DNA of 64,000 nt, taken from an uncultured Roseburia sp. (lineage in GTDB: Bacteria; Bacillota; Clostridia; Lachnospirales; Lachnospiraceae). Where the stretch lies: the NCBI GenBank assembly GCA_934309475.1, contig CAKRDK010000004.1:1-64000 (forward strand), written 5' to 3'. How positions within the stretch are numbered: the first letter of the stretch is position 1; every line of letters begins with the position of its first letter. The notes below the pieces were generated by a model. That model did no database searches. It was not told the origin of the DNA and saw only the letters and a list, made by a program, of their open reading frames with translations. Made by a program: the position numbers and the translations under genes. This document shows, one piece after another, positions 38,705-48,411 of the stretch.

Positions 38705-41341
38705 CTACTCCTTCCATTCCTCTAACTGTTTCTTTTGCTCCTCCGACAATTCATCCAAAAGATAACGCTTCCCATTCTCGTTCGTCCTCACATACTCGGC
38801 ATGAATGGCGCTGTTTGCGCGCTCCATCTCCTCTTTTAATTCACGGGACGAAATCAGATGGCATCCCTCCCCGCGGATAATAATCTGTTCTAATCCGTCT
38901 GAGGTTGCAACCGTGACACGGTAATTTGAAGCGTGCTCATGGGCAAACTTTTCAATGTACTGGTCGGCTGTCTCCGCCTCTTTTGTAAATACGACATGAA
39001 TGTTGTGATAATCCGAAATCTCCATCTCATGTCCGATAACACGGTATGCATCAAAAACCGCGATAAGCTGGCATTTCCGGATTGCCTGATAATTACAGAG
39101 CAAATCTAACAGTTTTCCTCTGGCACTATCCATGTTCACTTCGGCAAGTTCTTTTAATTCCTCCCATGCAAAAATTACATTATAACCGTCAACAAGAAGA
39201 TATTCTTCCTGTTTCTTCGGTCTGCTTCCAAAGCTTCGCACGATGGCATAGTTTTCTGCCGGACGGCTTGTCTTCTTATAACCGTTGCGCGGCGTGTCCT
39301 TTTTTCTGCGGTTCGCATCATAGGTTCGCGCTAAAATTGCATCTATCTCTTCCGTTCCAATCCAGATTTCTTCCGCTCGTCCGTCAGCAATCCTGTCCGC
39401 ATTTACCGCATCCGGCATTTTCTTTTCCGGGGAAAAATAACTTTCCACATGCATGTATTCCGGCACCTCATCCCACGGCACCACAAATCCGGCTCCATGT
39501 GCACAGAAAACGGAATCCGGCGTGTATGTTAAATCACGTTCCGGCTCATATCCCTTAGCAGCAATCACCTCCTCGGCATTGTGACAGATGTCATACCCTT
39601 TCAGGGAACAAAAGATTCTGCCACGCCCCTTGGTGAACGCTATGATTTCTTTTGGATACTCCTGCATCGTGGCAACCGGAGCTCTTCCGCTCAACACCGA
39701 CTGTTCTCCGTTGTTTTCTTCAATTTTACAGACGCCGAAACGCTGTTCTATATCCGTCATGACGCGCCCGACCATCTCGGTCGGAACCTCAATCCGGAAT
39801 TCATAATAAGGTTCTAACAGCACGGACTCCGCCTGCATCAGCCCCTGCCGAATGGCGCGGTAAGTTGCCTGCCGGAAATCACCACCCTCGGTATGTTTCT
39901 GATGGGCGCGTCCTGACACAAGTGTTATCTTCGTATCTGTCAGTGCCGCTCCTGTCAGTACACCACGCTGTTCGCGCTCTAAAAAGTGTGTAAAAATCAG
40001 ACGCTGCCAGTTCTTATCAAGCACATCCTCGCGGCAGTCTATGTCATACTGCATGCCGCTTCCTAACTCTCCCGGCTCAAGAAGCACGTGCACCTCCGCA
40101 TAATGGCGCAGGGGTTCAAAATGTCCGACTCCCTCTACCGTGCTTCTTATTGTTTCCTTGTAAACAATATTTCCGGTGCCAAACGATACCGTCACACCGA
40201 ACCGTTCCGCAATCAGACGTTGCAAAATCTCAAGCTGTACCTCGCCCATAATCTGCGCCTGAATCTCCTGCAATTCCTCATTCCAGACAATATGGAGTTC
40301 CGGTTCTTCCTCCTCTAATTCCCGCAGTTTTGGAAGCATAACCGCCGCATCCACTCCTTCCGGCAAAAGAATCTGATACGTTAAAACCGGCTCTAACACG
40401 GGCTGCTCGGACGCGCTCTCCACGCCGAGTCCCTGGCCCGGATAAGTCGTCGTAAGTCCTGTCACCACACAGATTTCCCCGGCATTTGCTTCTGTCACCG
40501 CCTCAAATTTCTCACCGGAATAGAGCCGGATCTGGTTCACCTTTTCCTCCCCCATCTGTGCTTTTGCACGGAGCGTGCCGCCTGTCACCTTTAAATAGGT
40601 CAGGCGTTTTCCCTGCTCATCCCTGCCAATTTTAAACACTTTCGCACCAAATGCATCCGGATACTTACGCTCTGACGTATATTCCGACATACCTCGCATG
40701 AATTCTTCCACGCCGGAAAGCTTCAATGCAGAGCCGAAAAAGCACGGAAAAACCTTGCGTTCTGCAATCAGTGTCCGAATCTGTTCTTCCTCTAAGATGC
40801 CGTGCTCTAGAAAATATTCCATCGCGCTCTCATCACACATGGCAATCTCATCGTATAGGCTCTCTTTTTCCTGGAAAAAATCAATGCAGCCCGAATCAAG
40901 GCGTTTTTGTAATTCCGCAAGCCGCTCTTCCCGATTCGTTCCCGGCTGATCCATTTTATTTACAAATACAAATGCAGGTATTCTATAACGGCGCAATAAA
41001 GACCAGAGCGTCTGCGTGTGCCCCTGCACACCATCCGCTCCGCTTACCACTAAAATTGCATAATCAAGCACCTGCAGGGTGCGTTCCATCTCCGCTGAAA
41101 AGTCCACATGCCCCGGTGTATCTAACAATGTAAACTCCGCATTTTTCCACGAAAATCTTGCCTGCTTCGAAAAGATTGTAATCCCGCGCTCTTTCTCAAT
41201 GGAATTGGTATCAAGAAACGCATCCTGATTGTCTACACGTCCCATCTTTCGAATGCTTCCGCTCTCGTACATCATTGCTTCCGATAATGTTGTCTTTCCG
41301 GCATCTACATGTGCCAATATTCCAATTACAAGTTTCTTCAT
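38705..41341 (-). CDS. TetM/EF-G-like translational GTPase fused to a Rae1/YacP-type NYN ribonuclease domain
   Basis: The 878-residue protein begins as a ribosomal-protection type GTPase: GILAHVDAGKTT (P-loop), [27 protein letters not shown] and FGSALK, then EF-G domains II-V to about residue 690. From residue 712 a second domain starts: YLLVDGYNVIFAW, IAVFDAY, FTKEAETADQYIE and VATSDGLEQ. The four acidic residues (about 718, 764, 793, 815) match the NYN/PIN nuclease pattern of YacP, renamed Rae1 in B. subtilis, which cuts mRNA in the ribosomal A site. The fusion would bring a nuclease to a ribosome bound by the GTPase. A tail of about 40 charged residues ends the protein. It is probably not an acquired tetracycline resistance gene. 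The role is inferred. Confidence 0.9.
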   Translation of the reverse strand: MKKLVIGILAHVDAGKTTLSEAMMYESGSIRKMGRVDNQDAFLDTNSIEKERGITIFSKQARFSWKNAEFTLLDTPGHVDFSAEMERTLQVLDYAILVVSGADGVQGHTQTLWSLLRRYRIPAFVFVNKMDQPGTNREERLAELQKRLDSGCIDFFQEKESLYDEIAMCDESAMEYFLEHGILEEEQIRTLIAERKVFPCFFGSALKLSGVEEFMRGMSEYTSERKYPDAFGAKVFKIGRDEQGKRLTYLKVTGGTLRAKAQMGEEKVNQIRLYSGEKFEAVTEANAGEICVVTGLTTTYPGQGLGVESASEQPVLEPVLTYQILLPEGVDAAVMLPKLRELEEEEPELHIVWNEELQEIQAQIMGEVQLEILQRLIAERFGVTVSFGTGNIVYKETIRSTVEGVGHFEPLRHYAEVHVLLEPGELGSGMQYDIDCREDVLDKNWQRLIFTHFLEREQRGVLTGAALTDTKITLVSGRAHQKHTEGGDFRQATYRAIRQGLMQAESVLLEPYYEFRIEVPTEMVGRVMTDIEQRFGVCKIEENNGEQSVLSGRAPVATMQEYPKEIIAFTKGRGRIFCSLKGYDICHNAEEVIAAKGYEPERDLTYTPDSVFCAHGAGFVVPWDEVPEYMHVESYFSPEKKMPDAVNADRIADGRAEEIWIGTEEIDAILARTYDANRRKKDTPRNGYKKTSRPAENYAIVRSFGSRPKKQEEYLLVDGYNVIFAWEELKELAEVNMDSARGKLLDLLCNYQAIRKCQLIAVFDAYRVIGHEMEISDYHNIHVVFTKEAETADQYIEKFAHEHASNYRVTVATSDGLEQIIIRGEGCHLISSRELKEEMERANSAIHAEYVRTNENGKRYLLDELSEEQKKQLEEWKE

Positions 41342-41385
41342 ATTTTCAGCTTTCTCTTCCCGTTCTTTTCATTAGCTACATTGTA

Positions 41386-42237
41386 TCACATTTCTACTAA
41401 ATCCGACAATGGTGCAAATGTATACCCCATCTCCTCCCACTTTGTCAAAAGTTCATCCAAAATCTGCGCATTCGTGGAAGATGTGCTATGTAACAACACT
41501 ATCGCCCCCGGATGTACCCTTGTCAATAGCTTTGAAAAAGCTTCATCCTTTGTCGGCTGTGCATCCACATTCCAGTCCACATACGCAAGGCTCCAGAAAA
41601 ATGTATGGTAGCCTAATTCCTTTGCCATCTCAAGATTTTGTATACTGTATTTTCCCTGTGGTGGGCGGTAAAACGGTGTCATCTCTTTTCCGGTAATCTC
41701 CTGATACAGCGCTTCCACGTCCTCCATCTCCTTTTGAAATGACGCCATATCCGAAATCGCAGACATATCCGGATGATGATACGTGTGATTTCCCACAATA
41801 TGACCTTCCTCCACCATCCGTTTTACAATTTCCGGTGCCGTCTCTAAAAAATGTCCAACTACAAAAAACGTTCCGGTCACTTCATGCTTTTTCAAGGCAT
41901 CTAAGATTGCTTCCGTATTCCCGTTTTCGTACCCACAGTCAAAAGTCAGATACAGCACCTTTTCCGCCGCATCCCCAACATAGTAAGCTTCATACTGTTT
42001 CAATTCATCCGCACTGACATTTCCGGTTGGCTGCGTCCCATCCGCGCCAAATCCCAATCCCCAGTTATCCGCTTCCTCCTGCACAAAAAAAGTTTCGGCA
42101 CAATCTTTTGCAACCGAAGCTGCCCCTCTTCCCGCTAAAAAAGTAATTGTAAAAACAAGCGCAGCGCACAGAAAACGCTTTCCTATCTTTCTAACGTCTA
42201 TACCCTTTTCGGCGTGTTCTTTCTTTTTTTCCATCAT
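41386..42237 (-). CDS. PdaA-like polysaccharide (peptidoglycan) deacetylase
   Basis: The 283-residue protein has an N-terminal membrane anchor (about 22-42, LCAALVFTITFLAGRGA) and a NodB domain. Motif 1 is YLTFDCGYENG, the PdaA-type variant of TFDDG; motif 2 is VGNHTYHHPDMS with the zinc histidines; motif 3 is PFYRPPQGKYS; IVLLHS closes the domain. PdaA-type enzymes deacetylate muramic acid to form muramic lactam in spore cortex, and relatives act on vegetative wall. It acts outside the cell. GGAG fits the second of two adjacent ATGs (42234). It lies 44 bases before the GTPase gene and may share its transcript. Confidence 0.87.
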   Translation of the reverse strand: MMEKKKEHAEKGIDVRKIGKRFLCAALVFTITFLAGRGAASVAKDCAETFFVQEEADNWGLGFGADGTQPTGNVSADELKQYEAYYVGDAAEKVLYLTFDCGYENGNTEAILDALKKHEVTGTFFVVGHFLETAPEIVKRMVEEGHIVGNHTYHHPDMSAISDMASFQKEMEDVEALYQEITGKEMTPFYRPPQGKYSIQNLEMAKELGYHTFFWSLAYVDWNVDAQPTKDEAFSKLLTRVHPGAIVLLHSTSSTNAQILDELLTKWEEMGYTFAPLSDLVEM

Positions 42238-42320
42238 TCTCCTGACCCTTCATACAGGCTCTCGCATTCCGTTCTTATCTTCATATATATGATTCTGCGG
42301 TCGTTTTCTATGCATCCTTT

Positions 42321-43265
42321 CTAAAGCTGTGTCATCCCTCCAAGCAGAATCAGCCGGTTATCCTCATAAATCTGCTCAAACTGCCGAATCGGCAGCGGAT
42401 TACTTCCTCGTCCAACCTCAATGGTATACCCCGGTCTGTTGTATTCCATAATAAACCAGTCCTTATATCCCGCATAGCCGCTCGCCCGCGGTGTCTCCTC
42501 TAATGTATAGCCGCTGACTAGCTGGAAATACCGTCCAATCTCATACGCATTTTCCGGCTCGTAATCAAGATACTTCCAGTAAATCACTTCGCCCTGCGTA
42601 TGGTATGCCAGAATAAGTTCGAAATCATGTTCTAACGTAAACTCATAGACCGCCCTGCTTTCCGGCGCCACCAGCGGCTCTTCCCCCACGTAATCGCGCG
42701 GTGCCGGACCGTCAAATCCCTGCGCATACTTAATCTCTTTTGCATTTTCCCAGCCTGCCGGGAACTGTAAATTCAAATCAATTCCCTCGATGTTCGCCTT
42801 CCATCCTTCCGGGAACGGAATGTCCGGATAATTCATGGCAATTTGTTTTGTCCTCTCGTAATACTCCCCTTCTGCCAGAATTCCGTTTACCAGATTAACC
42901 CCATCCGGATTGACCATCGTCACAAGGTAGAGCGAAAAATTCCGAAAAAGCCAATCTGCACTCACGCCAAACAAATCGCCGCCCGCCTCGTATGCTTTTG
43001 CATAATCCTCCGCAAATTTTAACAGAACCGGCGTTGTAATCCATTCATTTGCATGAAAAGAAGCGTTATAGAAGACTTCTCTTGGTCCCTCACCGATTTT
43101 TAAGTAAGGAATCTCATTTTCCATAACGCTCTTTCCTATTGTTCCCATCTGTAAAAAAGGATATCTTCTGGACAATTCCAATATCACCTGCCCATTCAGG
43201 CGCGAAGAATATTTTACGCTTGTAGGTACGACTGTATCCCTATGTTCTACTATAATCAGACTCAT
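42321..43265 (-). CDS. M14-family zinc carboxypeptidase, gamma-D-glutamyl-meso-diaminopimelate peptidase-like
   Basis: The 314-residue protein has the M14 zinc ligands in NASFHANEWITTP (HxxE) and a later histidine in ILAYHTQGEVIYW; the catalytic glutamate is in GYTIEVGRGSNPLP. VNPDGVNLV is also typical. Within M14 this pattern matches the bacterial YqgT/ENP1 group that cleaves the D-Glu-Dpm bond of wall peptides. Neither a signal peptide nor a LysM domain is seen, so it probably trims imported muropeptides in the cytoplasm. It lies 83 bases before the deacetylase gene. Confidence 0.85.
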   Translation of the reverse strand: MSLIIVEHRDTVVPTSVKYSSRLNGQVILELSRRYPFLQMGTIGKSVMENEIPYLKIGEGPREVFYNASFHANEWITTPVLLKFAEDYAKAYEAGGDLFGVSADWLFRNFSLYLVTMVNPDGVNLVNGILAEGEYYERTKQIAMNYPDIPFPEGWKANIEGIDLNLQFPAGWENAKEIKYAQGFDGPAPRDYVGEEPLVAPESRAVYEFTLEHDFELILAYHTQGEVIYWKYLDYEPENAYEIGRYFQLVSGYTLEETPRASGYAGYKDWFIMEYNRPGYTIEVGRGSNPLPIRQFEQIYEDNRLILLGGMTQL

Positions 43266-43306
43266 GATGTAACTTCCACTATCTTTTCCCTATTCTATGC
43301 AGGACG

Positions 43307-43351
43307 CAAAAAAACGATACTATCTTCTGTATTTTGAAAATAGTATCGTTT
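43307..43351 (-). terminator. intrinsic terminator of the SBP-MCP-GGDEF/EAL operon
   Basis: A perfect 12-bp stem AAACGATACTAT / ATAGTATCGTTT with a 16-base loop, followed on the minus strand by seven U. It lies four bases past the stop of the GGDEF-EAL gene. Confidence 0.85.
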
Positions 43352-43354
43352 CCG

Positions 43355-45028
43355 TTAAATTGCATACATCACATAATCGCGCTGGAAGTTCTCAAGATTA
43401 CTCGGTCTTCCATAATAGAAGCCCTGAATATAATCCGGTCCAATCCGTGATATTTTTTTCAATTCCTGCTCTGTCTCAATTCCCTCAATGCAGAGTTTTA
43501 AACTCATGCTGTGCGACATATCCACCATATATTGAAGTAATGTGTATTCTTCCTTGCTGTTTAATGCCTTCAGCGTAAAGGAACGATCGATTTTGATGGT
43601 ATTCGGATTCAGTGTGCTCAGATAATGGAAATTCGAGTAACCCGTTCCAAAATCGTCTAATGCGAGTGGAATCTGATACTTCTGAAGTCCCTCACAAAAT
43701 TCAACAAAATGTGCATTCTCCTCTAAAAATCCGCTCTCTGTCAACTCAATCACAATGCTGTCCGATGCAAGGTCAAACCGCTTCAACCCCATCAAAATCT
43801 CACCGAGCATATCACTCTTTAACACCTGCACATAAGAGATATTTACCGAAACGCGAAAATCCGGAATCTTTTTCTGAATCTCGCTGCATGCTTCCATCGC
43901 ACTGTAGAGCACCCATCTTCCCACTGGAAGAATCAGTCCGCTTTCCTCTAAGATAGGGATAAACTCTGCCGGTGAAACATTGCCAAACTCTTCTGTATGA
44001 TACCGAAGCAGTGTCTCTGCACTGTACAGCCGCTCATCCTGCGTATCCATAATCGGCTGAAAATGTGTCTCAAATCCCCTAAAATTATCGTTGATAGAAT
44101 GACGCAGACTACGTAACAATTTACGTTTTCTTAGGAATACCTCATAGTCCTCCTGTTTAAAAACATAATCATGATTTCTTCCCGCACGTTTCGCCTCTGA
44201 CAGCGCAAACTCTGACAGTTTCATCAGATTCAGATAATCCTGATTTTCAACTTTTGAGAGATCAACAACACCCGCAGAAAGTGTATAGAATACTTCATAC
44301 TGATTCTTCTCTAAAAATGTGCTGACCTTCTGGCATAAACGTCTGTAAATTCTTCTCGCCTGCACGATATCACGGTTGGCAAAATCAACAATGACATATT
44401 CATCTGCCACAATACGATAAGCACTCTGCCCCGGCATCAGCGCCTGCTGTATACTCTCCGCTGTTTTTCGCAGAATCATATCGCCATATTCCATACCCTT
44501 GTTCTCATTGATTTCTTTAAAACCATCAATCCCAATCCGAAGCATAAATCCCTGTTTCCGCTCATTTCCAAGCTGTTCCATCATTCTGCGAAGGCTCGGT
44601 TCCCCGAGCAGTCCGCTGATGTTGTCCGCCCTTGTCTTCTTTCCAATCTCGTTAATACATCCGATTAAAAATTCCGGTTTCCCTTTCTTATCCCGTGTCA
44701 CATAACCGCGGCAGTTAATCCATACCGCCTGATGTTCCCAATCTAACCATCTGTATTCCAGATTGTGAAAATCCATCTCGCCCGCTTTGATTTTACGGAA
44801 TTCCCGCTGCAAATCTTCCCAATCATCCTCGTAAACAAACTGCTTATGTGTCGCAGATGCATCCGAAAATTCTTTGTCTGGAAGCGCAAAACGCTTCAAT
44901 GCATTTTCTGAAATGTAGTACAAATCTTTCTTGAGGTCAAAAATATACAGATAATCATCCATACAGTAATTCAACCTTTCAATAATCTCCTTGTACTGCT
45001 CAAATGTAACGTTTCCTGTCTCTTCCAT
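43355..45028 (-). CDS. PAS-GGDEF-EAL protein, probable c-di-GMP phosphodiesterase with degenerate GGDEF
   Basis: The 557-residue soluble protein has an N-terminal PAS-like domain (about 15-130), a GGDEF domain (about 135-290) and an EAL domain (about 305-550). The GGDEF signature reads YRIVADEYVIV, so the diguanylate cyclase site is lost. The EAL domain keeps its key residues: SAETLLRY (ETL in place of EAL), VNISYVQ, IELTESG, LALDDFGTGYSNF, IKIDRSF, IEGIETEQE and IQGFYYGRP. It probably degrades c-di-GMP, with the GGDEF part regulatory. It follows the chemoreceptor gene by 37 bases and ends in a strong terminator, so it belongs to the receptor operon and may link ligand sensing with motility. 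Confidence 0.9.
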   Translation of the reverse strand: MEETGNVTFEQYKEIIERLNYCMDDYLYIFDLKKDLYYISENALKRFALPDKEFSDASATHKQFVYEDDWEDLQREFRKIKAGEMDFHNLEYRWLDWEHQAVWINCRGYVTRDKKGKPEFLIGCINEIGKKTRADNISGLLGEPSLRRMMEQLGNERKQGFMLRIGIDGFKEINENKGMEYGDMILRKTAESIQQALMPGQSAYRIVADEYVIVDFANRDIVQARRIYRRLCQKVSTFLEKNQYEVFYTLSAGVVDLSKVENQDYLNLMKLSEFALSEAKRAGRNHDYVFKQEDYEVFLRKRKLLRSLRHSINDNFRGFETHFQPIMDTQDERLYSAETLLRYHTEEFGNVSPAEFIPILEESGLILPVGRWVLYSAMEACSEIQKKIPDFRVSVNISYVQVLKSDMLGEILMGLKRFDLASDSIVIELTESGFLEENAHFVEFCEGLQKYQIPLALDDFGTGYSNFHYLSTLNPNTIKIDRSFTLKALNSKEEYTLLQYMVDMSHSMSLKLCIEGIETEQELKKISRIGPDYIQGFYYGRPSNLENFQRDYVMYAI

Positions 45029-45065
45029 TTACATTGTCCCCCCCTTTTTCAATGCCTGTCAAAAA

Positions 45066-46808
45066 CTAAAGCTTCTTGAAAATTGCAGTTTCTTTCTGTA
45101 AATCTCCGGCAATCTTCTTGTTTTCATCCATACGGCTTGAAATGTTGTCCATATCATAAACAAGTGTCTGCGTGCTCTCTGCAGCTCCTGTAACACCTTT
45201 TACGCCTTCATCAATTGCAGATGTAATTGAATTGATTGAGGAAGCAATCTCAGATACAACACCTTTTAATTCCTCTGTCTTATCCGCGAAATCATTCATA
45301 ACAGATTCCACATAAGTTGCGTTCTCCTTGTACTGTCCTCCCTCCTGAACGAATTCTTCAAATTCAGGAAGAATGGAATCCTGCATATATTCTACAAGAC
45401 TGTTTGCATGTTCGGACAGGTTATGTACTGCTGATGTTACAATACCATTGATTTCCTGAATATGGTTTGCAGCATCACGGCTGGAATCTGCAAGCTGACT
45501 GATTTCCGTTGCAACGACTGCAAATCCACGTCCAGCCTCTCCGGCTCTTGCCGCCTCAATCGATGCATTTAAGGCAAGTAAGTTTGTCTGGCTCGAAATA
45601 TTTAAAATGTCATTTGTAAGTGAATTGACCTGATCCACACTCTTGCTGTCTTCAATTGCCTGATTTAATACCGATAAAATCTCATTTACTTTTCCATTTG
45701 TCTGTTCCATATTGCTTCTTGCAGTCTGCTCCATGCGGTCTGCATGCTGCTTCATCGTCTTTGAATATTCATTAATCTCACTGGTCTTTTCTGCAATGTG
45801 ATTTACTTCGTTGCTGACTGCTTCTGCATTGTTGTTAATGGTAGTTGCACTATTCGATACTTCCTGCATCGTTGCTGCTAACTCTTCCGTCACAGCCGAT
45901 AAATCTGCCGCGCTCTCATTCGATGTCTTTACACTGCTCAATACTTCTGATACAACGGTATCCATCTTATCAGAGTTTGTCACAATCACACCAAAGATGC
46001 TCTGTAATTTCTCCATGAAGGTATTGATACCACGTCCTAATGCTGCAATTTCATCATCGGTACGGATTGTAATTCTTCTTGTCAAATCTCCTTCACGGTT
46101 ATCAATATCCTGAATAATCTTAGAGATTTCTTTTGAAGCTGCCACAACCGGTTTGATGACAAACTCAGTTACAGCTACAACCGCTATTGCAATAACAACA
46201 ACACTTGCAATGATGATAATAACGTTCATGACGATAGCGGAATGATAAACGCTTGCCAACTGGCTTCTTCCTGCCTCTGTCTCCTCACGGATGCTGTCAT
46301 TCATCGTCTGAATGCAGCTTTGCATCTTAGAAGCTGCATCTGCAAGATCTCCATTTGCACATGCATAAGCTTCTGTTGTCTTCTGATTAGCACTGTAAGC
46401 CATTACACTCATAACAGACTTTTTCAATGCTTTATAGTTCTCCACAAGTCCGTCATAGTTTTCGCTTTCTCCTTCTTCCACATAGTTCTGATAGTCAATC
46501 AGTTCGGATTCCAGTTTTGCTTCTTCAGCCTCAATCTCTCCAACTAAACTTATCATTGTGTCAAAATCAGTTGCGATAATATGAGACAATGCCATGTTAT
46601 GAATGTTCTGTGCTGACTCCTCAATACCAGAGAGTTCTTCCATTCTTACCATATATTCATCTGTAATTACAGTTGCATTGTTGTTAACTTTTTTGATATT
46701 CAGCATTCCCATGACATTGGAAATAACGGCTGCGATTCCAAGAATCAGGACCGGAACCAAAATCATTGTTTTTACACTTGCTTTTTGCGTTTGACGCTTA
46801 TTTTCCAT
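45066..46808 (-). CDS. Methyl-accepting chemotaxis protein with four-helix-bundle sensor
   Basis: The 580-residue receptor has transmembrane segments at about 16-37 and 190-213. Between them, a helical extracellular domain of about 150 residues ([23 protein letters not shown]) resembles 4HB_MCP. HAMP follows at about 214-270. The signalling hairpin tip [19 protein letters not shown] interacts with CheA/CheW. No C-terminal pentapeptide for CheR tethering, as usual in Firmicutes. The gene lies directly between a solute-binding lipoprotein and a c-di-GMP enzyme gene (gaps 29 and 37 bases), so the lipoprotein may present its ligand to this receptor. Confidence 0.93.
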   Translation of the reverse strand: MENKRQTQKASVKTMILVPVLILGIAAVISNVMGMLNIKKVNNNATVITDEYMVRMEELSGIEESAQNIHNMALSHIIATDFDTMISLVGEIEAEEAKLESELIDYQNYVEEGESENYDGLVENYKALKKSVMSVMAYSANQKTTEAYACANGDLADAASKMQSCIQTMNDSIREETEAGRSQLASVYHSAIVMNVIIIIASVVVIAIAVVAVTEFVIKPVVAASKEISKIIQDIDNREGDLTRRITIRTDDEIAALGRGINTFMEKLQSIFGVIVTNSDKMDTVVSEVLSSVKTSNESAADLSAVTEELAATMQEVSNSATTINNNAEAVSNEVNHIAEKTSEINEYSKTMKQHADRMEQTARSNMEQTNGKVNEILSVLNQAIEDSKSVDQVNSLTNDILNISSQTNLLALNASIEAARAGEAGRGFAVVATEISQLADSSRDAANHIQEINGIVTSAVHNLSEHANSLVEYMQDSILPEFEEFVQEGGQYKENATYVESVMNDFADKTEELKGVVSEIASSINSITSAIDEGVKGVTGAAESTQTLVYDMDNISSRMDENKKIAGDLQKETAIFKKL

Positions 46809-46837
46809 CTGGCTATTCCTCCTTCAACCTTGTTACC

Positions 46838-48157
46838 TTATTGCGAATTAGACGCAGTGATTCCATCTACAAGATTATCCATAATATCCTGCAACTCTAA
46901 TCCAGATGGGTTACCTGTTGCAATTATTGCACCATACTCAGATGCCGGATCCCAGTAATTTCCACCAATCCGCTGTAAACTAGCAAATTCTGACTGCTGA
47001 ATCAATGCCTGAATTGCCAGAGAATCTTTTACTTCTGCAGAATCTGCTGCATTCGTATTGGAAGGTCCCTGTTCTCTCATCTGAAAACGAAGTGTCTGAT
47101 TCTGTTCATTTGTCATCCAGTCCGCAAATTTCGCAGCCCAGTCTCTATTTTGGGAATACTCATTTACACCAACTAATTTATACCCTGCATATGATGACAT
47201 CTGTATTTGCGTTCCATTGCAGGTATAGGTAGGAAGTTTGATAGCTCCATAGTTTTCACCCCATGCCTCACTGATTGTTGTAGCATTCCATACCCCGCTG
47301 ACTCCAGCGATGACACTGCCATCCTGCACTCCTGCAACTAATCCTTCATCATCCGTATTCAAAAATCCTGGATTGGATGCAACAGCTAACATTGCACTTG
47401 CTACATCGGTTCCCTTAATCTCACCATCTGTTGCATTCCATGTACAGAAGTTTGAAATCCCATCATCCATCAATCCAAGCTCCATTCCTGTGTTACCAAA
47501 AAAAGAATACAAATACCATCCGGAGCTAAAATCCATTGTTACTTTCTTGCCATTGGCTGCTGCCACTGCAAGCATACTATCTAAGGACTGCAAATCCTCA
47601 TCGGAAAAATAGGCTTTGTTGTAATACATAAAATATCCATTATCCGCTGTCAGTGGATATGCATATAACTGGTCATCAATGGATGCTGCACTCACGGCAC
47701 CCTCAAGGTTGCGTGATGCAATCTCATCGCCGTTTTCTACCGGTTTTAACACACCTGCTGCTGCAAGTGCCATAAGCTGGTCATCTGCAAACGTAAAGAC
47801 ATCCGGCGCATTCACGACATCACCAAGCAGAGTATCTTTACAGGTAGACTCGCTCTCTGCAGCAAATGTAATATCAAACTGTGCCTGTCCTGCATACTCT
47901 TCCTCGAAACTCTTGATAATTTCTCCGATTAATGCCTCATCTTCCTCTGCTCCCCAAACCGTCAGCGAAACTACTCCATTATCCTGTTGCGCCGCATCCT
48001 CGGTAGATTCTATTTCAAACATAGATTCTGTGGCTGAAACTTTTTCACCTGTAATAGATTCTAATGCCTCATCATTCTGCGTTGCCCCCTGACATCCCGT
48101 CAAGAAAAGGGCTGCCACCGGTAACAAGAATAATTTTTTGTTCATTCTCTTCTTCAT
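46838..48157 (-). CDS. Extracellular solute-binding lipoprotein, maltose-binding-protein-like
   Basis: With the start at 48157 the protein has 439 residues. It begins KKLFLLPVAALFLTGCQG, a lipoprotein signal with lipobox LTGC, followed by a flexible acidic linker. The mature part is an ABC family 1 sugar-binding fold: VSLTVWGAEEDEALIGEII, APDVFTFADDQLMALAAAG, YAYPLTADNGYFMYYNKA and GVSGVWNATTIS. No permease or ATPase gene is adjacent; instead chemoreceptor genes lie on both sides. GGAGG lies before the chosen ATG, and the longer frame to 48217 is not a signal peptide start. Ligand is probably an oligosaccharide, by family only. Confidence 0.88.
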   Translation of the reverse strand: MKKRMNKKLFLLPVAALFLTGCQGATQNDEALESITGEKVSATESMFEIESTEDAAQQDNGVVSLTVWGAEEDEALIGEIIKSFEEEYAGQAQFDITFAAESESTCKDTLLGDVVNAPDVFTFADDQLMALAAAGVLKPVENGDEIASRNLEGAVSAASIDDQLYAYPLTADNGYFMYYNKAYFSDEDLQSLDSMLAVAAANGKKVTMDFSSGWYLYSFFGNTGMELGLMDDGISNFCTWNATDGEIKGTDVASAMLAVASNPGFLNTDDEGLVAGVQDGSVIAGVSGVWNATTISEAWGENYGAIKLPTYTCNGTQIQMSSYAGYKLVGVNEYSQNRDWAAKFADWMTNEQNQTLRFQMREQGPSNTNAADSAEVKDSLAIQALIQQSEFASLQRIGGNYWDPASEYGAIIATGNPSGLELQDIMDNLVDGITASNSQ

Positions 48158-48360
48158 TTTCTTTCCTCCATGCGTATGATATACCTCAACTTTTTTCATA
48201 CATATATCTCTTTCCATATTAACACAATTTTCCGTTTTTTCCTATTGTTTTCCATTCAAAATTTGTCTGTATTATCTAATCCAACGCAGTACAATTCTGC
48301 CCATAGAACCTTTTTTGTGACAGGATTCAGACCGTCTTTTAACAGCCAAATCCTATTACA

Positions 48361-48398
48361 GAAAAAGGGGGCATCTGCCCTATGTCAAATCCCCCTTC
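48361..48398 (-). terminator. intrinsic terminator of the six-helix chemoreceptor gene
   Basis: AAGGGGG / CCCCCTT stem with a 19-base loop, followed on the minus strand by U-rich sequence, 14 bases past the stop codon. It separates this receptor from the lipoprotein operon. Confidence 0.7.
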
Positions 48399-48411
48399 TT
48401 GTCCTTATAAC

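Noticed and set aside
38705..41341. Acquired tetracycline resistance gene of the TetM/TetO class
   Set aside because: The GTPase part is similar, but the protein has a C-terminal nuclease domain, a typical chromosomal context and no mobile element or resistance gene nearby.
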